Shown piece after piece: positions 52,043 to 59,592 of a DNA stretch of 64,000 nt. Location of the stretch: NCBI RefSeq assembly GCF_041081105.1, contig NZ_CP163528.1, positions 4,712,001 through 4,776,000 of the forward strand, written 5' to 3'. Source of the stretch: Promicromonospora sp. Populi (GTDB lineage Bacteria > Actinomycetota > Actinomycetes > Actinomycetales > Cellulomonadaceae). The translations under genes were made by a program, and so were the position numbers. The notes beneath the pieces were generated by a model, which saw nothing but the letters and a program-made list of their open reading frames with translations, made no database searches and was not told the origin of the DNA. Each line of letters starts with the position of its first letter. Position 1 is the stretch's first letter.

Positions 52043-52819
52043 TCAGCTCGTAGCTTTTCCTTCTTCGCGTACACCGGCGACCTGGTCAGCCAGGAGAACG
52101 GCGATCAGTCGTTGCTCGCGGGTCGGGAAGGCCGTGCCCGACGTCGCGTTGACCACGAAGTGGCCGATGACCTCGGGGCCTCGGCGCACAAGGACGGCGA
52201 CGTACTCGTCGGTCGGCAGGCCGACCCGGTCGACATCGACCGCACGGCCGTTCCGGTTCAGCACGCCGTCCTGGTCCAGGATGGCGTTGCGCGCGTCCCG
52301 CACCGGGCCTACGACGTAGCGGCAGTCGTCAGCGCCAAGCGCATCGGTGATCTGACGTGCCACGAGATCGAGCACCTGTTCTCTGGGCAGACCGTCGGCC
52401 GCCGCGCTCGCGGCGCCGAGCACCCCCGCAAGATAGCCGGAGTGCCGGGCCGCGCGTCGCTGCTGCCGGTACCCCCACAGGGCGATCTCGGTCACCACAA
52501 GACTGATCACGACGAGCAGGACGGTCGCCTCGATGTCGTCGGCGTCGTCGATGGTGAAGGTCAGGTACGGCTCGGTGAGGAAGAAGTCGAACCACGCGCC
52601 GGCCGAGAAGGCGGCGAGGAGGGCGGCCAGCCGGTCACCGGTGGCCGCGGCGGCCACCACGAGCACGACCAGGACCAGCACCGACGTCGCGGCGGTGACA
52701 GCGTCACGGACGGTTGACAAGATCGCGCAGGCCAGCAGCGGCGCAAGGACCGCCGCCACCCGCACCGACGGACGCCACCACGCCGCTTGCGGCCACGCTG
52801 TGACTAGTTCGGTCATCAC
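52043..52819 (-). CDS. DUF4118/GAF protein, KdpD-like without kinase domain
   Basis: 258 aa. Residues 20-110 are four closely spaced helices of DUF4118, the membrane sensor of KdpD (AVLAPLLACAILSTVRDAV, FSAGAWFDFFLTEPYLTFTIDD). Residues 130-250 form a GAF-like domain (GLPREQVLDLVARQITDALGA; TGTAFPTREQRLIAVLLADQVAG). There are no Walker, Usp, HisKA or ATPase domains. Convergent with kdpE, 61 bases between stops. It may modulate or compete with KdpD, or be an independent sensor. Confidence 0.82.
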   Translation of the reverse strand: MMTELVTAWPQAAWWRPSVRVAAVLAPLLACAILSTVRDAVTAATSVLVLVVLVVAAAATGDRLAALLAAFSAGAWFDFFLTEPYLTFTIDDADDIEATVLLVVISLVVTEIALWGYRQQRRAARHSGYLAGVLGAASAAADGLPREQVLDLVARQITDALGADDCRYVVGPVRDARNAILDQDGVLNRNGRAVDVDRVGLPTDEYVAVLVRRGPEVIGHFVVNATSGTAFPTREQRLIAVLLADQVAGVREEGKATS

Positions 52820-52888
52820 TGCTCCTTAACCTCTCGCATCATGGTGGCGCTCACGGTGATCCCACGCGAGCGCTGGAACCTGCGACCG

Positions 52889-53050
52889 GCGAGTTCGGTC
52901 CCTTGCACCAGCGCATCCGTGACTTCGGTCGCTTGCTATGAGATCGGTCGTTTGATTGACCGATCTCATGGCAACCGGCCGAAGTGAGATCAGCCGCTGT
53001 GCAACCGACCGAAGTCAGGAGATCTGCCCGACTGCTGACCGAAGTCGAGC
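52889..53050. repeat. Cluster of GACTTCGGTC-type inverted repeats
   Basis: About seven copies of an 11-bp motif alternate in orientation: GAGTTCGGTCC (52891), GACTTCGGTCG (52921), GAGATCGGTCG (52940), GACCGATCTCA (52958), GGCCGAAGTGA (52978), GACCGAAGTCA (53007) and GACCGAAGTCG (53038). TGACTTCGGTCG (52920-52931) pairs exactly with 53006-53017, enclosing a perfect inner hairpin (52939-52949 with 52958-52968). It fills the 239-base gap between the MarR stop and the DUF4118 start. Confidence 0.8.
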
Positions 53051-53058
53051 GGTCGCCC

Positions 53059-53490
53059 TCAGTGGTCGGAGACGTCGTCCAGCGACTCGACCAGCGCGGT
53101 GAGCGACCGCTCGAAGGCCGCGCGGTCGCCGGCCGGGATGCCATGGAGCAGGTCCCGCTCCATCTCGCGGATCTCGGCCTTGCAGCGTTTGAGAACCCGT
53201 CGTCCCTCGCCGGTGAGCGAGACGACGCGGTTTCGGCGGTCCGCAGGATCCGGTACCCGGCTGACGAGCCCGAGCTCCTCCAGCCGGTCGAGGTTGCCGA
53301 TCAGCCGCGTCTTGTCGCGCCCGGCGTCGGCTGCGAGCTGGGCCTGGGTCGGTGCGTCGTTCTCGGTGAGGGCACTGAGCACCGCGTAGTCCCACATCCT
53401 CAGCCCGGCGCGCTCCAGGATCGGCTCCTCGCGAGCGATCGCCACCCGCAGCAGCCGGTTCAGCAGGTAGCCAAGCTCGGGTCGCTCCAC
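53059..53490 (-). CDS. MarR-family transcriptional regulator
   Basis: 143 aa. RPELGYLLNRLLRVAIAREEPILERAGLRMWDYAVLSALTE leads to the winged helix (TQAQLAADAGRDKTRLIGNLDRLEELGLVSRVPDPADRRNRVVSLT). A cytoplasmic repressor that usually responds to phenolic or oxidant ligands. Divergent from a TIGR03086-type gene with a good dyad between them. Confidence 0.92.
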   Translation of the reverse strand: MERPELGYLLNRLLRVAIAREEPILERAGLRMWDYAVLSALTENDAPTQAQLAADAGRDKTRLIGNLDRLEELGLVSRVPDPADRRNRVVSLTGEGRRVLKRCKAEIREMERDLLHGIPAGDRAAFERSLTALVESLDDVSDH

Positions 53491-53513
53491 CTGGCGATCC
53501 TAACCGGGCCCAT

Positions 53514-53535
53514 ACGATCTACCCGGGTGTATCGT
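53514..53535. promoter_or_regulatory. 22-bp dyad, candidate MarR operator
   Basis: ACGATCTACCC-GGGTGTATCGT: 9 of 11 positions pair around a CCCGGG centre. It lies in the 51-base divergent gap, 24 bases from the MarR start and 7 bases before the TIGR03086 start, where binding would block both genes. Confidence 0.6.
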
Positions 53536-53541
53536 CTACGG

Positions 53542-54150
53542 ATGCTTACTTATTCGGAAACGCTCGCTCTGCACGACGGTGCACTCGCCGACACCGGCCT
53601 GCTCGTCGAACGCGCGGCTCAGGGCGACCTCGGTCTCGCCACACCGTGCGTCGGCTGGGATCTCGCGGACCTCCTGTCGCACATGGTCGGCCAGAACCTC
53701 GGCTTCGCCACCGCCGTCGCCGCCGGCGACGCGGAGGAGGCGGCCTATGCCGGCCCGGACATCACCCCGGCGAACGCCGTCGCCGAGTGGGACGCGTCTG
53801 CCGCGGCGCTGCGTGCCGCGTTCGGGCAGGCCGACGAGGGCGCCACGGTCCACCTCGCCGAGTTCGACATCCAGGTACCGGCCGCGATGGCGCTCGGGAT
53901 GCAGCTCCTCGATGCCGCCGTCCACGCCTGGGACGTCGCCACCGCGCTCGGCGACACCTACCGGCCCAACGAGACCGTCGCGGACTTCGTCCTCGACTAC
54001 GCGCGCAAGATCGCGAGCAGGCCCGGCGGGTCGCCGGGTGTCTTCGCGGAACCGCTGACCGAAACCGGTACCGACCCCTGGTTCGACGCCCTGCGCCTCC
54101 TGGGCCGGGACCCGCAGCAGGCCTGGTCACGGGCCGACGACGCCCACTAG
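53542..54150 (+). CDS. TIGR03086-type DinB/mycothiol-dependent metalloprotein
   Basis: 202 aa from ATG 53542. ATPCVGWDLADLLSHMVGQNLGFA holds the first metal-binding His pattern (W-x-x-x-x-L-x-x-H), LLDAAVHAWDVATALG the second (H-x-W-D), and the C-terminal VFAEPLTETGTDPWFDALRLLGRDP is diagnostic of TIGR03086. These actinobacterial proteins relate to mycothiol-dependent maleylpyruvate isomerase; specific substrate unknown. Probably repressed by the divergent MarR protein. Confidence 0.88.
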   Translation: MLTYSETLALHDGALADTGLLVERAAQGDLGLATPCVGWDLADLLSHMVGQNLGFATAVAAGDAEEAAYAGPDITPANAVAEWDASAAALRAAFGQADEGATVHLAEFDIQVPAAMALGMQLLDAAVHAWDVATALGDTYRPNETVADFVLDYARKIASRPGGSPGVFAEPLTETGTDPWFDALRLLGRDPQQAWSRADDAH

Positions 54151-54227
54151 GCTTCGCGTCGAGCCTGGCCATGGCGTTGCCTCTCTCGGCGGCGCGCATG
54201 AGCCCACCGGGACAGGAGAACGACCGG

Positions 54228-54887
54228 ATGCAGCGAGCCGAGGACCAGTCGGGCCGCACGCGTGCGCGTGCGCTCCGGGGTGTCCTCGCGGCGTCGTCGG
54301 CGACGCTGGTCGCGCTGCTGTCCCACGTCGCCGGTGGCGGCGAGATGCCCGGCGCTCTGGGCATCGTCGTCCCGCTGGCCCTGTCGCTGCCGGTGTGCAT
54401 GGCGTGGTCCGCTCAGCACCTGTCGCTGCCCAGGCTGTCGGCCTCGGTGGTGGTGAGCCAGGTCTTCTTCCACGTGCTGTTCGTGCTGGGCACGCCCAGG
54501 GGCCCCGCGACGGCGTCATCGGGCCTGCACGCGGCGCACGCGGGTATGACCAGGTCGACGACGTCGGCGCAGCTCCCCGGCCAGCAGTCGGGGCAGATGG
54601 CCGAGATGGTGCATGCCGACGTCACGATGTGGGTCTGGCACGCCGTCGCGGCGGTGGCCACCGTCGTCGTCCTGTATCGCGGCGAGCTGATGCTGCTGCG
54701 CCTGCGCGCGCTGGCGGACCGGACGGCGGCCTGGCTGCTGCGCGGGCTGAGGTTCGCCGACGAGGTCGCCGCCGTCGTTCTTCCGGCACTCCCGGGCGTG
54801 GTCGCCGCGACCTTCCGCCCGCTCCACCCGGGCCCGCAGCTCACTCCGCTGCGGCGCAGGGGGCCTCCCGCACTGCATGCGGTCTGA
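54228..54887 (+). CDS. Predicted four-helix membrane protein, histidine-bearing
   Basis: 219 aa from ATG 54228 (GGAGA upstream; ATGs at 54171 and 54198 are alternatives). Helices: VLAASSATLVALLSHVAGGG, GIVVPLALSLPVCMAWSAQ, VVVSQVFFHVLFVLG and VWHAVAAVATVVVLYRGE. Between helices 3 and 4 a His/Met-rich loop (LHAAHAGM, QMAEMVHADVTMW) could bind metal such as copper. It sits upstream of a PepSY protein, and similar genes neighbour copper-handling proteins in actinobacteria. No confident family. Confidence 0.75.
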   Translation: MQRAEDQSGRTRARALRGVLAASSATLVALLSHVAGGGEMPGALGIVVPLALSLPVCMAWSAQHLSLPRLSASVVVSQVFFHVLFVLGTPRGPATASSGLHAAHAGMTRSTTSAQLPGQQSGQMAEMVHADVTMWVWHAVAAVATVVVLYRGELMLLRLRALADRTAAWLLRGLRFADEVAAVVLPALPGVVAATFRPLHPGPQLTPLRRRGPPALHAV

Positions 54888-54999
54888 GTTCTAGTTCTGC
54901 GTCACGAGCGCTTCACCTGTGCTCGTGCGCTGCCTGCGCCCGTCCTGCGTGACGGGTGGGACCGATGTGTGCCCCCCTCCTTTTGAATGAGGCCCCGCC

Positions 55000-56460
55000 A
55001 TGACCGAAACCCTCGACACCTCCACCTCCACGTCCAGCCTGCCCGCCGACGGCGACCCCTCGCCGCCCCGCCCCGGCCGTAGACCGTGGTTCGGCGCGCT
55101 GCTGCGGCGCCTGCACTTCTACGCCGGCCTCCTGGTGGGCCCGTTCATCCTGGTCGCCGCGACCAGCGGCGCCCTCTACGCGCTGGCTCCCGCGCTGGAG
55201 CAGGTGGTCTACGACCGCGAGCTGCACGCCCCGGTCACCGACACGCGGGTGAGTCTCGCCGAGCAGGTCGAGGCCGCCCAGGCCCACGTAGGTGCCGGCG
55301 TCGCGCTCACCGCGGTGCGCCCCGCACCCGAGCCGGGCGACACCACCCGGATCCTGTTCAGCCAGGACGGCCTGGGGTCGAGCGAGTCCCGCGCCGTCTT
55401 CGTCGACCCCGGGACCGGGGAGGTCCGCGGCGACCTGACGAGCTACGGCTCCAGCGGCTCGTTGCCGCTGCGCAGCTGGGTCTCCAACCTGCACCGGAGC
55501 CTGCACCTCGGGGATCCGGGGCGGCTATACAGCGAGCTCGCGGCGTCCTGGCTCGGGATCGTCGCGACGGTGGGGCTCGTGCTGTGGATCAACCGGCTCC
55601 GCGCGGCCCGCCGTCGCACCGGCGTCGTCCGACCGAAGCCGCGGCAGACCGGCTACCGGCGCCTGCTGTCCTGGCACACCACCATCGGCGCGACGGTGGT
55701 GCTGGCCGCCGTGTTCCTGTCCATCACCGGGATCACCTGGTCCCAGCACGCCGGCGCCAACGTCGGCGACCTGCGCACCACGCTCGGCTGGCTCACCCCG
55801 TCCCTGGACACGAGCCTGGCGGCCGAGGAGTCCGACGAGGGCGGGGAGCACGCTGGCCACGGGGGTACGACGCCCGACCCGGCCGGCGTCACGGACCCCG
55901 CGACCTTCGACGCCGTCCTGGCCACCGCCCAGGCCATCAACGTCAACACCGGGCACGTCGAGATCGTGCCGCCGGCCGAGCCGGGCACCGCGTGGGTGGT
56001 GCAGGAGAACAAGAGCAGCTACCCGACGGCGGGCGACTCCGTCGCTGTCGACGGGACCACCATGCAGGTGGTGCACCGCACCGACTTCGCGGAGTTCTCG
56101 CTGCCCGCCAAGCTCACGACGTGGGGCATCGACCTCCACATGGGTCTCCTGTTCGGCCTGGCCAACCAGCTGGTGCTGTTTGTGCTCGCCCTGGGTATCG
56201 GCGCCATGGTGGTGCTCGGGTACACGATGTGGTGGAAGCGGCGGCCGACCCGCGAGCCGCGCGGTCTTGCCGGTCCAGCGCCGCGGCGTGGGGCGCTGCG
56301 CGGCGCCCCGTGGTGGGGCCTGGCGGCCGTCGTCGCGGTCGCCGTCGGGATCGGGTGGTTCCTGCCGCTGGTCGGGTACACCCTCGCTGGGTTCGTCGTG
56401 CTCGACGTGCTCGTGGGTGCCTACCAGGCGCGGCGGGACGGGAGCTCCGTATCACCGTGA
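55000..56460 (+). CDS. PepSY-associated TM helix protein
   Basis: 486 aa. RRLHFYAGLLVGPFILVAATSGALYAL is the first helix of PepSY_TM proteins; SWVSNLHRSLHLGDPGRLYSELAASWLGIVATVGLVLWI and RLLSWHTTIGATVVLAAVFLSITGITW follow, then an outer His-bearing loop (GGEHAGHGG) and IDLHMGLLFGLANQLVLFVLALGI. Such proteins are often linked to siderophore or ferric iron reduction in the membrane. Separated by about 110 bases from the upstream membrane gene. Confidence 0.9.
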   Translation: MTETLDTSTSTSSLPADGDPSPPRPGRRPWFGALLRRLHFYAGLLVGPFILVAATSGALYALAPALEQVVYDRELHAPVTDTRVSLAEQVEAAQAHVGAGVALTAVRPAPEPGDTTRILFSQDGLGSSESRAVFVDPGTGEVRGDLTSYGSSGSLPLRSWVSNLHRSLHLGDPGRLYSELAASWLGIVATVGLVLWINRLRAARRRTGVVRPKPRQTGYRRLLSWHTTIGATVVLAAVFLSITGITWSQHAGANVGDLRTTLGWLTPSLDTSLAAEESDEGGEHAGHGGTTPDPAGVTDPATFDAVLATAQAINVNTGHVEIVPPAEPGTAWVVQENKSSYPTAGDSVAVDGTTMQVVHRTDFAEFSLPAKLTTWGIDLHMGLLFGLANQLVLFVLALGIGAMVVLGYTMWWKRRPTREPRGLAGPAPRRGALRGAPWWGLAAVVAVAVGIGWFLPLVGYTLAGFVVLDVLVGAYQARRDGSSVSP

Positions 56461-56543
56461 TCTCTACATGATGTGGTAGCGTCGCGGCGGTTTGGCCACT
56501 GTTCTTGCTACGTCGTGCATCGTGGAGAACGCAGGGGGCGCCA

Positions 56544-57158
56544 GTGCCGTCGGACCCGGTCGTGCAGTGGGCGGTGGCGGGTGTGTTCGCCGCCCTGAGC
56601 GCTCACTCCGTGTGGCGCCTCGCCACTGCCCGGCAGGTGTTCGTAGGGCTGGGCTACCTGTTCCACCTGGGCATGAACCTCGACATGGTGGCCATGGTGT
56701 GGCCGTGGTGGGCGCAGATACCAACGCTCTCGCAGCTCGGATTCTTCGCTGTGGGAGCGGTCTTCTTCGCTTCCGCAGCGGGGTGGTACGCGGGCGACGC
56801 GCTACCCCGTGGCGCGGCCGGGGACCGGCGGCAGCTGTGCTGCCACCACCGGGACGCTCCGGCTCAGGCTGCGCATGCCGTCATGATGCTGGCCATGGTG
56901 TGGGCGGTGGCGGTCATGAGCCAGATGCGGCACGCGGGCCACGGCGCGCACGCCGCGCCGCTGGGCTCCTGGACCACGGGCGCGGGAGTGCTGCTCGCCG
57001 CGGCGCTCCTGGTCGGTGGCGCCCTGTTCCTCGTGTACCTCTCGCGGCATCTGCGCGAGCGCGGTTCGGTCTGGGACCGGAACGGCGCCGATCACGTCGC
57101 GAGTGCCCTCATGAGCCTCGGGATGGTCGCCATGTGCGGGCTCATGCTGAGCGGCTAG
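56544..57158 (+). CDS. DUF5134-family membrane protein
   Basis: 204 aa from GTG 56544, preceded by AGGGGG. Five to six helices; the early region VFVGLGYLFHLGMNLDMVAMVWPWWAQIPTLSQLGFFAVG and the later HAVMMLAMVWAVAVMSQMRHAGHGAH with clustered His/Met are typical of actinobacterial DUF5134. Clustering with a PepSY protein, a His/Met-rich membrane protein and a BlaI/CopY-type repressor suggests metal (perhaps copper) handling, an inference from composition and context. Confidence 0.85.
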   Translation: MPSDPVVQWAVAGVFAALSAHSVWRLATARQVFVGLGYLFHLGMNLDMVAMVWPWWAQIPTLSQLGFFAVGAVFFASAAGWYAGDALPRGAAGDRRQLCCHHRDAPAQAAHAVMMLAMVWAVAVMSQMRHAGHGAHAAPLGSWTTGAGVLLAAALLVGGALFLVYLSRHLRERGSVWDRNGADHVASALMSLGMVAMCGLMLSG

Positions 57159-57176
57159 CGGTTGGCCGGCGTGGGC

Positions 57177-57569
57177 TCAGCCCGCCTGTCGCCGTCCCAG
57201 AACCTGCCGCGGTCGCAGCGCACGCTGCAGCATCTCGACGTCCCTAGCGGTCAGGTGGTCCGCGAACCGGAGCAGCGCTTCCTCGCGGTCGCCGCTGCCT
57301 TCGAGCGCGGAGAGCATCGCCGCTCCCGCGCGCTCGCCGTCCGACCGGGTGGGGCGGAAGCGGACCTTCCGGGGGGACGCGGCGACCCGGACCACCTCGC
57401 CCTTCTTCTGGAGGCGGTCGAGCACCGTCAGGAGGGTTGTGTACGCCGGGACATGACCGTCCCCGAACCCCTCCTGGATCACTCGCGCTCCGATCGCGCC
57501 CTCGTGGTCCCAGAGGATGCGCATGACCTCCGCTTCGAGCTGACCACGCTCGCGAGTCCTGCCAGACAT
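57177..57569 (-). CDS. BlaI/MecI/CopY-family repressor
   Basis: 130 aa. RERGQLEAEVMRILWDHEGAIGARVIQEGF and VPAYTTLLTVLDRLQKKGEVVRVAASPRKVRFRPT make the winged helix of BlaI-type repressors; the C-terminal half is the dimer domain. No M56 BlaR-type sensor is adjacent, so it may respond to copper or through a distant sensor. Convergent with DUF5134. Confidence 0.9.
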   Translation of the reverse strand: MSGRTRERGQLEAEVMRILWDHEGAIGARVIQEGFGDGHVPAYTTLLTVLDRLQKKGEVVRVAASPRKVRFRPTRSDGERAGAAMLSALEGSGDREEALLRFADHLTARDVEMLQRALRPRQVLGRRQAG

Positions 57570-57649
57570 ATTGCCCTCCTGGGCAGGACCCTACTCCACG
57601 GGCGGCCGCCCGCCCGGAAGCGGACGGCCACCTGCGTTGTCGCCCGGCG

Positions 57650-57703
57650 AGCCGGACGGAGCCGGACGGAGCCGGACGGAGCCGGACGGAGCCCGACGGA
57701 TCT
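57650..57703. repeat. 10-bp tandem repeat (about 5 copies)
   Basis: GAGCCGGACG repeats about five times, the last unit with one change (GAGCCCGACG). It lies between the BlaI start and the stop of the CxCxCP mini-protein. No gene is apparent in it. Confidence 0.9.
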
Positions 57704-57715
57704 AGAGCCGGCGCG

Positions 57716-57937
57716 TCAGGCCGGCAGCGGCGCCAGCACGTCGAGCGCGCCGCTCCGGGCCTGCTCCACCAGGTCTTCGAGCTGGTCCTGGCTCATCTGG
57801 ATCCGCTGCCCGAAGTCGTCGGTGATCACTATCCGCTTCAACGGCTCGGCGGTCGGGTCGACGAACAGCTCCGGGCAGCCGCAGTCGCACTTGCCGCAGA
57901 ACGTGGCCACATGAACAAGCTGAGGGTTGTCGCTCAT
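57716..57937 (-). CDS. 73-aa protein with FCGKCDCGCPEL motif
   Basis: ATG 57937 follows GAGGAGACAACC. The sequence has an N-terminal Cys cluster VATFCGKCDCGCPELFVD, then RIVITDDFGQRIQMSQDQLEDLVEQ and a short Ala/Leu tail. Four Cys within eight residues suggest a metal or [Fe-S] site. I do not recognise a named family; resemblance to actinobacterial mini-proteins of unknown function is my impression only. Confidence 0.75.
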   Translation of the reverse strand: MSDNPQLVHVATFCGKCDCGCPELFVDPTAEPLKRIVITDDFGQRIQMSQDQLEDLVEQARSGALDVLAPLPA

Positions 57938-58031
57938 CGGTTGTCTCCTCTGCATGGGACGTGTATGTACGTGCATGGACGTGGAAATAACTGGCCTTGG
58001 GCTCGCGTGCTGCCCTCTATGAGGGTCAGGT

Positions 58032-58056
58032 ATATCTCTACAAGACGTCAAGATAT
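58032..58056. promoter_or_regulatory. AT-rich dyad upstream of the 73-aa gene
   Basis: ATATCT (58032-58037) and AGATAT (58051-58056) flank CTACAAGACGTCA in a locally AT-rich patch about 100 bases upstream of the 73-aa gene. Possible operator/promoter; weak evidence. The rest of the 315-base gap 57938-58252 holds only the small uncertain gene listed next. Confidence 0.3.
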
Positions 58057-58218
58057 TCTGTGATCCGGCGCGCCCGAGCCGCGTATCCCCAGCACGACGC
58101 CGAGCACCACCACCCCCACACCCAGCCACACGACCGGCCCCGGCACCGGGCCGCCCGGGCTGGTGATCGGGTACGCCGCGAACACCCCGGACCGGCTGCA
58201 CGAGGCGGTGCGGCGCAT
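58048..58218 (-). CDS. Possible 56-aa single-helix membrane protein
   Basis: ATG 58218 to stop 58048. It contains one hydrophobic helix (PVVWLGVGVVVLGVVLGI) and a short polar tail GSGAPDHRIS. No convincing ribosome-binding site and no family, so it is tentative; the helix is the main reason to list it. Confidence 0.35.
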   Translation of the reverse strand: MRRTASCSRSGVFAAYPITSPGGPVPGPVVWLGVGVVVLGVVLGIRGSGAPDHRIS

Positions 58219-58252
58219 CGCGGGGGCAAGGGCCGCGCCCTCACGTGACTGA

Positions 58253-59416
58253 TCAGCCCCGCACCAGCCGCCACAGCGATGTGACCTCACGTCGTCGTGC
58301 CTCATGGAGCAGGTCCGCGGTGTCTGTGGCGCGGGGGTGCTGCGGGGCGGTGTCGGACCGGCCGGCAATCCGCAGGCCGGCGGCGGTGAAACGGGCGAGG
58401 AGCTCCTCGCGGGTCCGCAACCCGAGGTGTTCGGCAAGGTCGGAGAGGATGAGCCAGGCCTCACCCGCCGGGTTGAGATGATCGACTAGCCCGTCGAGGA
58501 ACCGGCGGAGCAGGTCGGAGTCGGGGTCGTAGATCCCGAGCTCCAGGGCCGAGGTGGGGCGCGCGGGCAGCCAGGGCGGGTTGCAGACGATCAGATCGGC
58601 CCGCCCGCTCGGCCACAGGTCGGCCTCGCGGACCTGTACTCGGTCAGCAAGCCCGAGCCGGCGCATGTTCTCGCGGGCGCACGCCACCGCGCGGGGGTTG
58701 ATATCGGTGGCTACCACCCGTCCCGCCCCGCGGCGGGCGAGGACGGCGGCGAGCACACCGGTCCCGGTGCCCAGGTCGAAGACGACGGGCGGCGCGGCGT
58801 CGTCGGGGAACGGCGCCTTGGCGACCAGGTCGATGTACTCCCCGCGCACCGGCGAGAAAACGCCGTACGCGGGATGGATGCGCGCGCCCAACGCGCCGAT
58901 CTCGACGCCCCGCTTGTGCCACTCGTAGGCGCTGAGCACACCTACGAGCTCGGTGAGCGAGACACACGTGCCGTCGTCGGCAGCAGCCGGGTCGCCGTCG
59001 ACCAAGCCGTACGCCTGATCGCACGCCTCCCGTACGTCGGGCGCCCGGCGTAGTCCCAGGGAGTGGTCCGGTTCGAGCACAACCAGCAGTCGCCCGAGCA
59101 GCCCGGATCGCTTGGCGCGCGCCGCACGATGCCGGTGGAACAGCGTCGCCGCGTCGTCCGCGGTTGGGACGGGGTGGGAACGCTGGTGCAGCCGGTCCAT
59201 CGCGCGCAGCAGCTGCCGGGCGTTGTGGAAGTCGCCGCGCCACAGCAGACCGGTGCCCTCCCGGGCCATGCGGTACGCGGCCTTCGCCGTGGTGCGATCG
59301 TCGACGGCGACAACGCGCGCCGGCACGGGGGCCTCGTTCTCGGAGTGCCAGGGTGCGGAGAAGGGTGTTCCGTTCTCGGTCCAGCGGACAGCCGAGAGAG
59401 CAGAGACAACAGACAT
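58253..59416 (-). CDS. Class I SAM-dependent methyltransferase
   Basis: 387 aa, AGGAG upstream. The C-terminal half is a Rossmann methyltransferase: motif I VVFDLGTGTGVLAAVLARRG, VVATDINPRAVACARENMRRL, and the N6-adenine/N5-glutamine-type catalytic NPPWLP. The N-terminal 180 residues (TTAKAAYRMAREGTGLLWRGDFHNARQLLRAMDR) are family-specific. RsmC/PrmC-like enzymes methylate rRNA guanine or protein glutamine; NPPW points to one of these, target uncertain. Confidence 0.88.
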   Translation of the reverse strand: MSVVSALSAVRWTENGTPFSAPWHSENEAPVPARVVAVDDRTTAKAAYRMAREGTGLLWRGDFHNARQLLRAMDRLHQRSHPVPTADDAATLFHRHRAARAKRSGLLGRLLVVLEPDHSLGLRRAPDVREACDQAYGLVDGDPAAADDGTCVSLTELVGVLSAYEWHKRGVEIGALGARIHPAYGVFSPVRGEYIDLVAKAPFPDDAAPPVVFDLGTGTGVLAAVLARRGAGRVVATDINPRAVACARENMRRLGLADRVQVREADLWPSGRADLIVCNPPWLPARPTSALELGIYDPDSDLLRRFLDGLVDHLNPAGEAWLILSDLAEHLGLRTREELLARFTAAGLRIAGRSDTAPQHPRATDTADLLHEARRREVTSLWRLVRG

Positions 59417-59592
59417 GACGTACTCCTGGAGTGGATCGAAGGTGCTTGAGCAAGCGACGCTTCGAACCGGAGTACGGCAGGATCACGTGTCTGCATCCTC
59501 CCACGGGCTCGACGCCCGGGAGGTGCAACGAGAGCCACGGCACAGCCGATTTCCCCTCGTCAGGCCCCGCAGGCAGTTGGCATGATCGCCGC

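Noticed and set aside
57997..58248. Plus-strand 83-codon open frame
   Set aside because: His/Arg/Pro-rich, no ribosome-binding site and no domain; probably not coding.
59430..59530. Possible tRNA (TTCGAACC-like stretch)
   Set aside because: No pairing acceptor, D or anticodon arms could be built around it.
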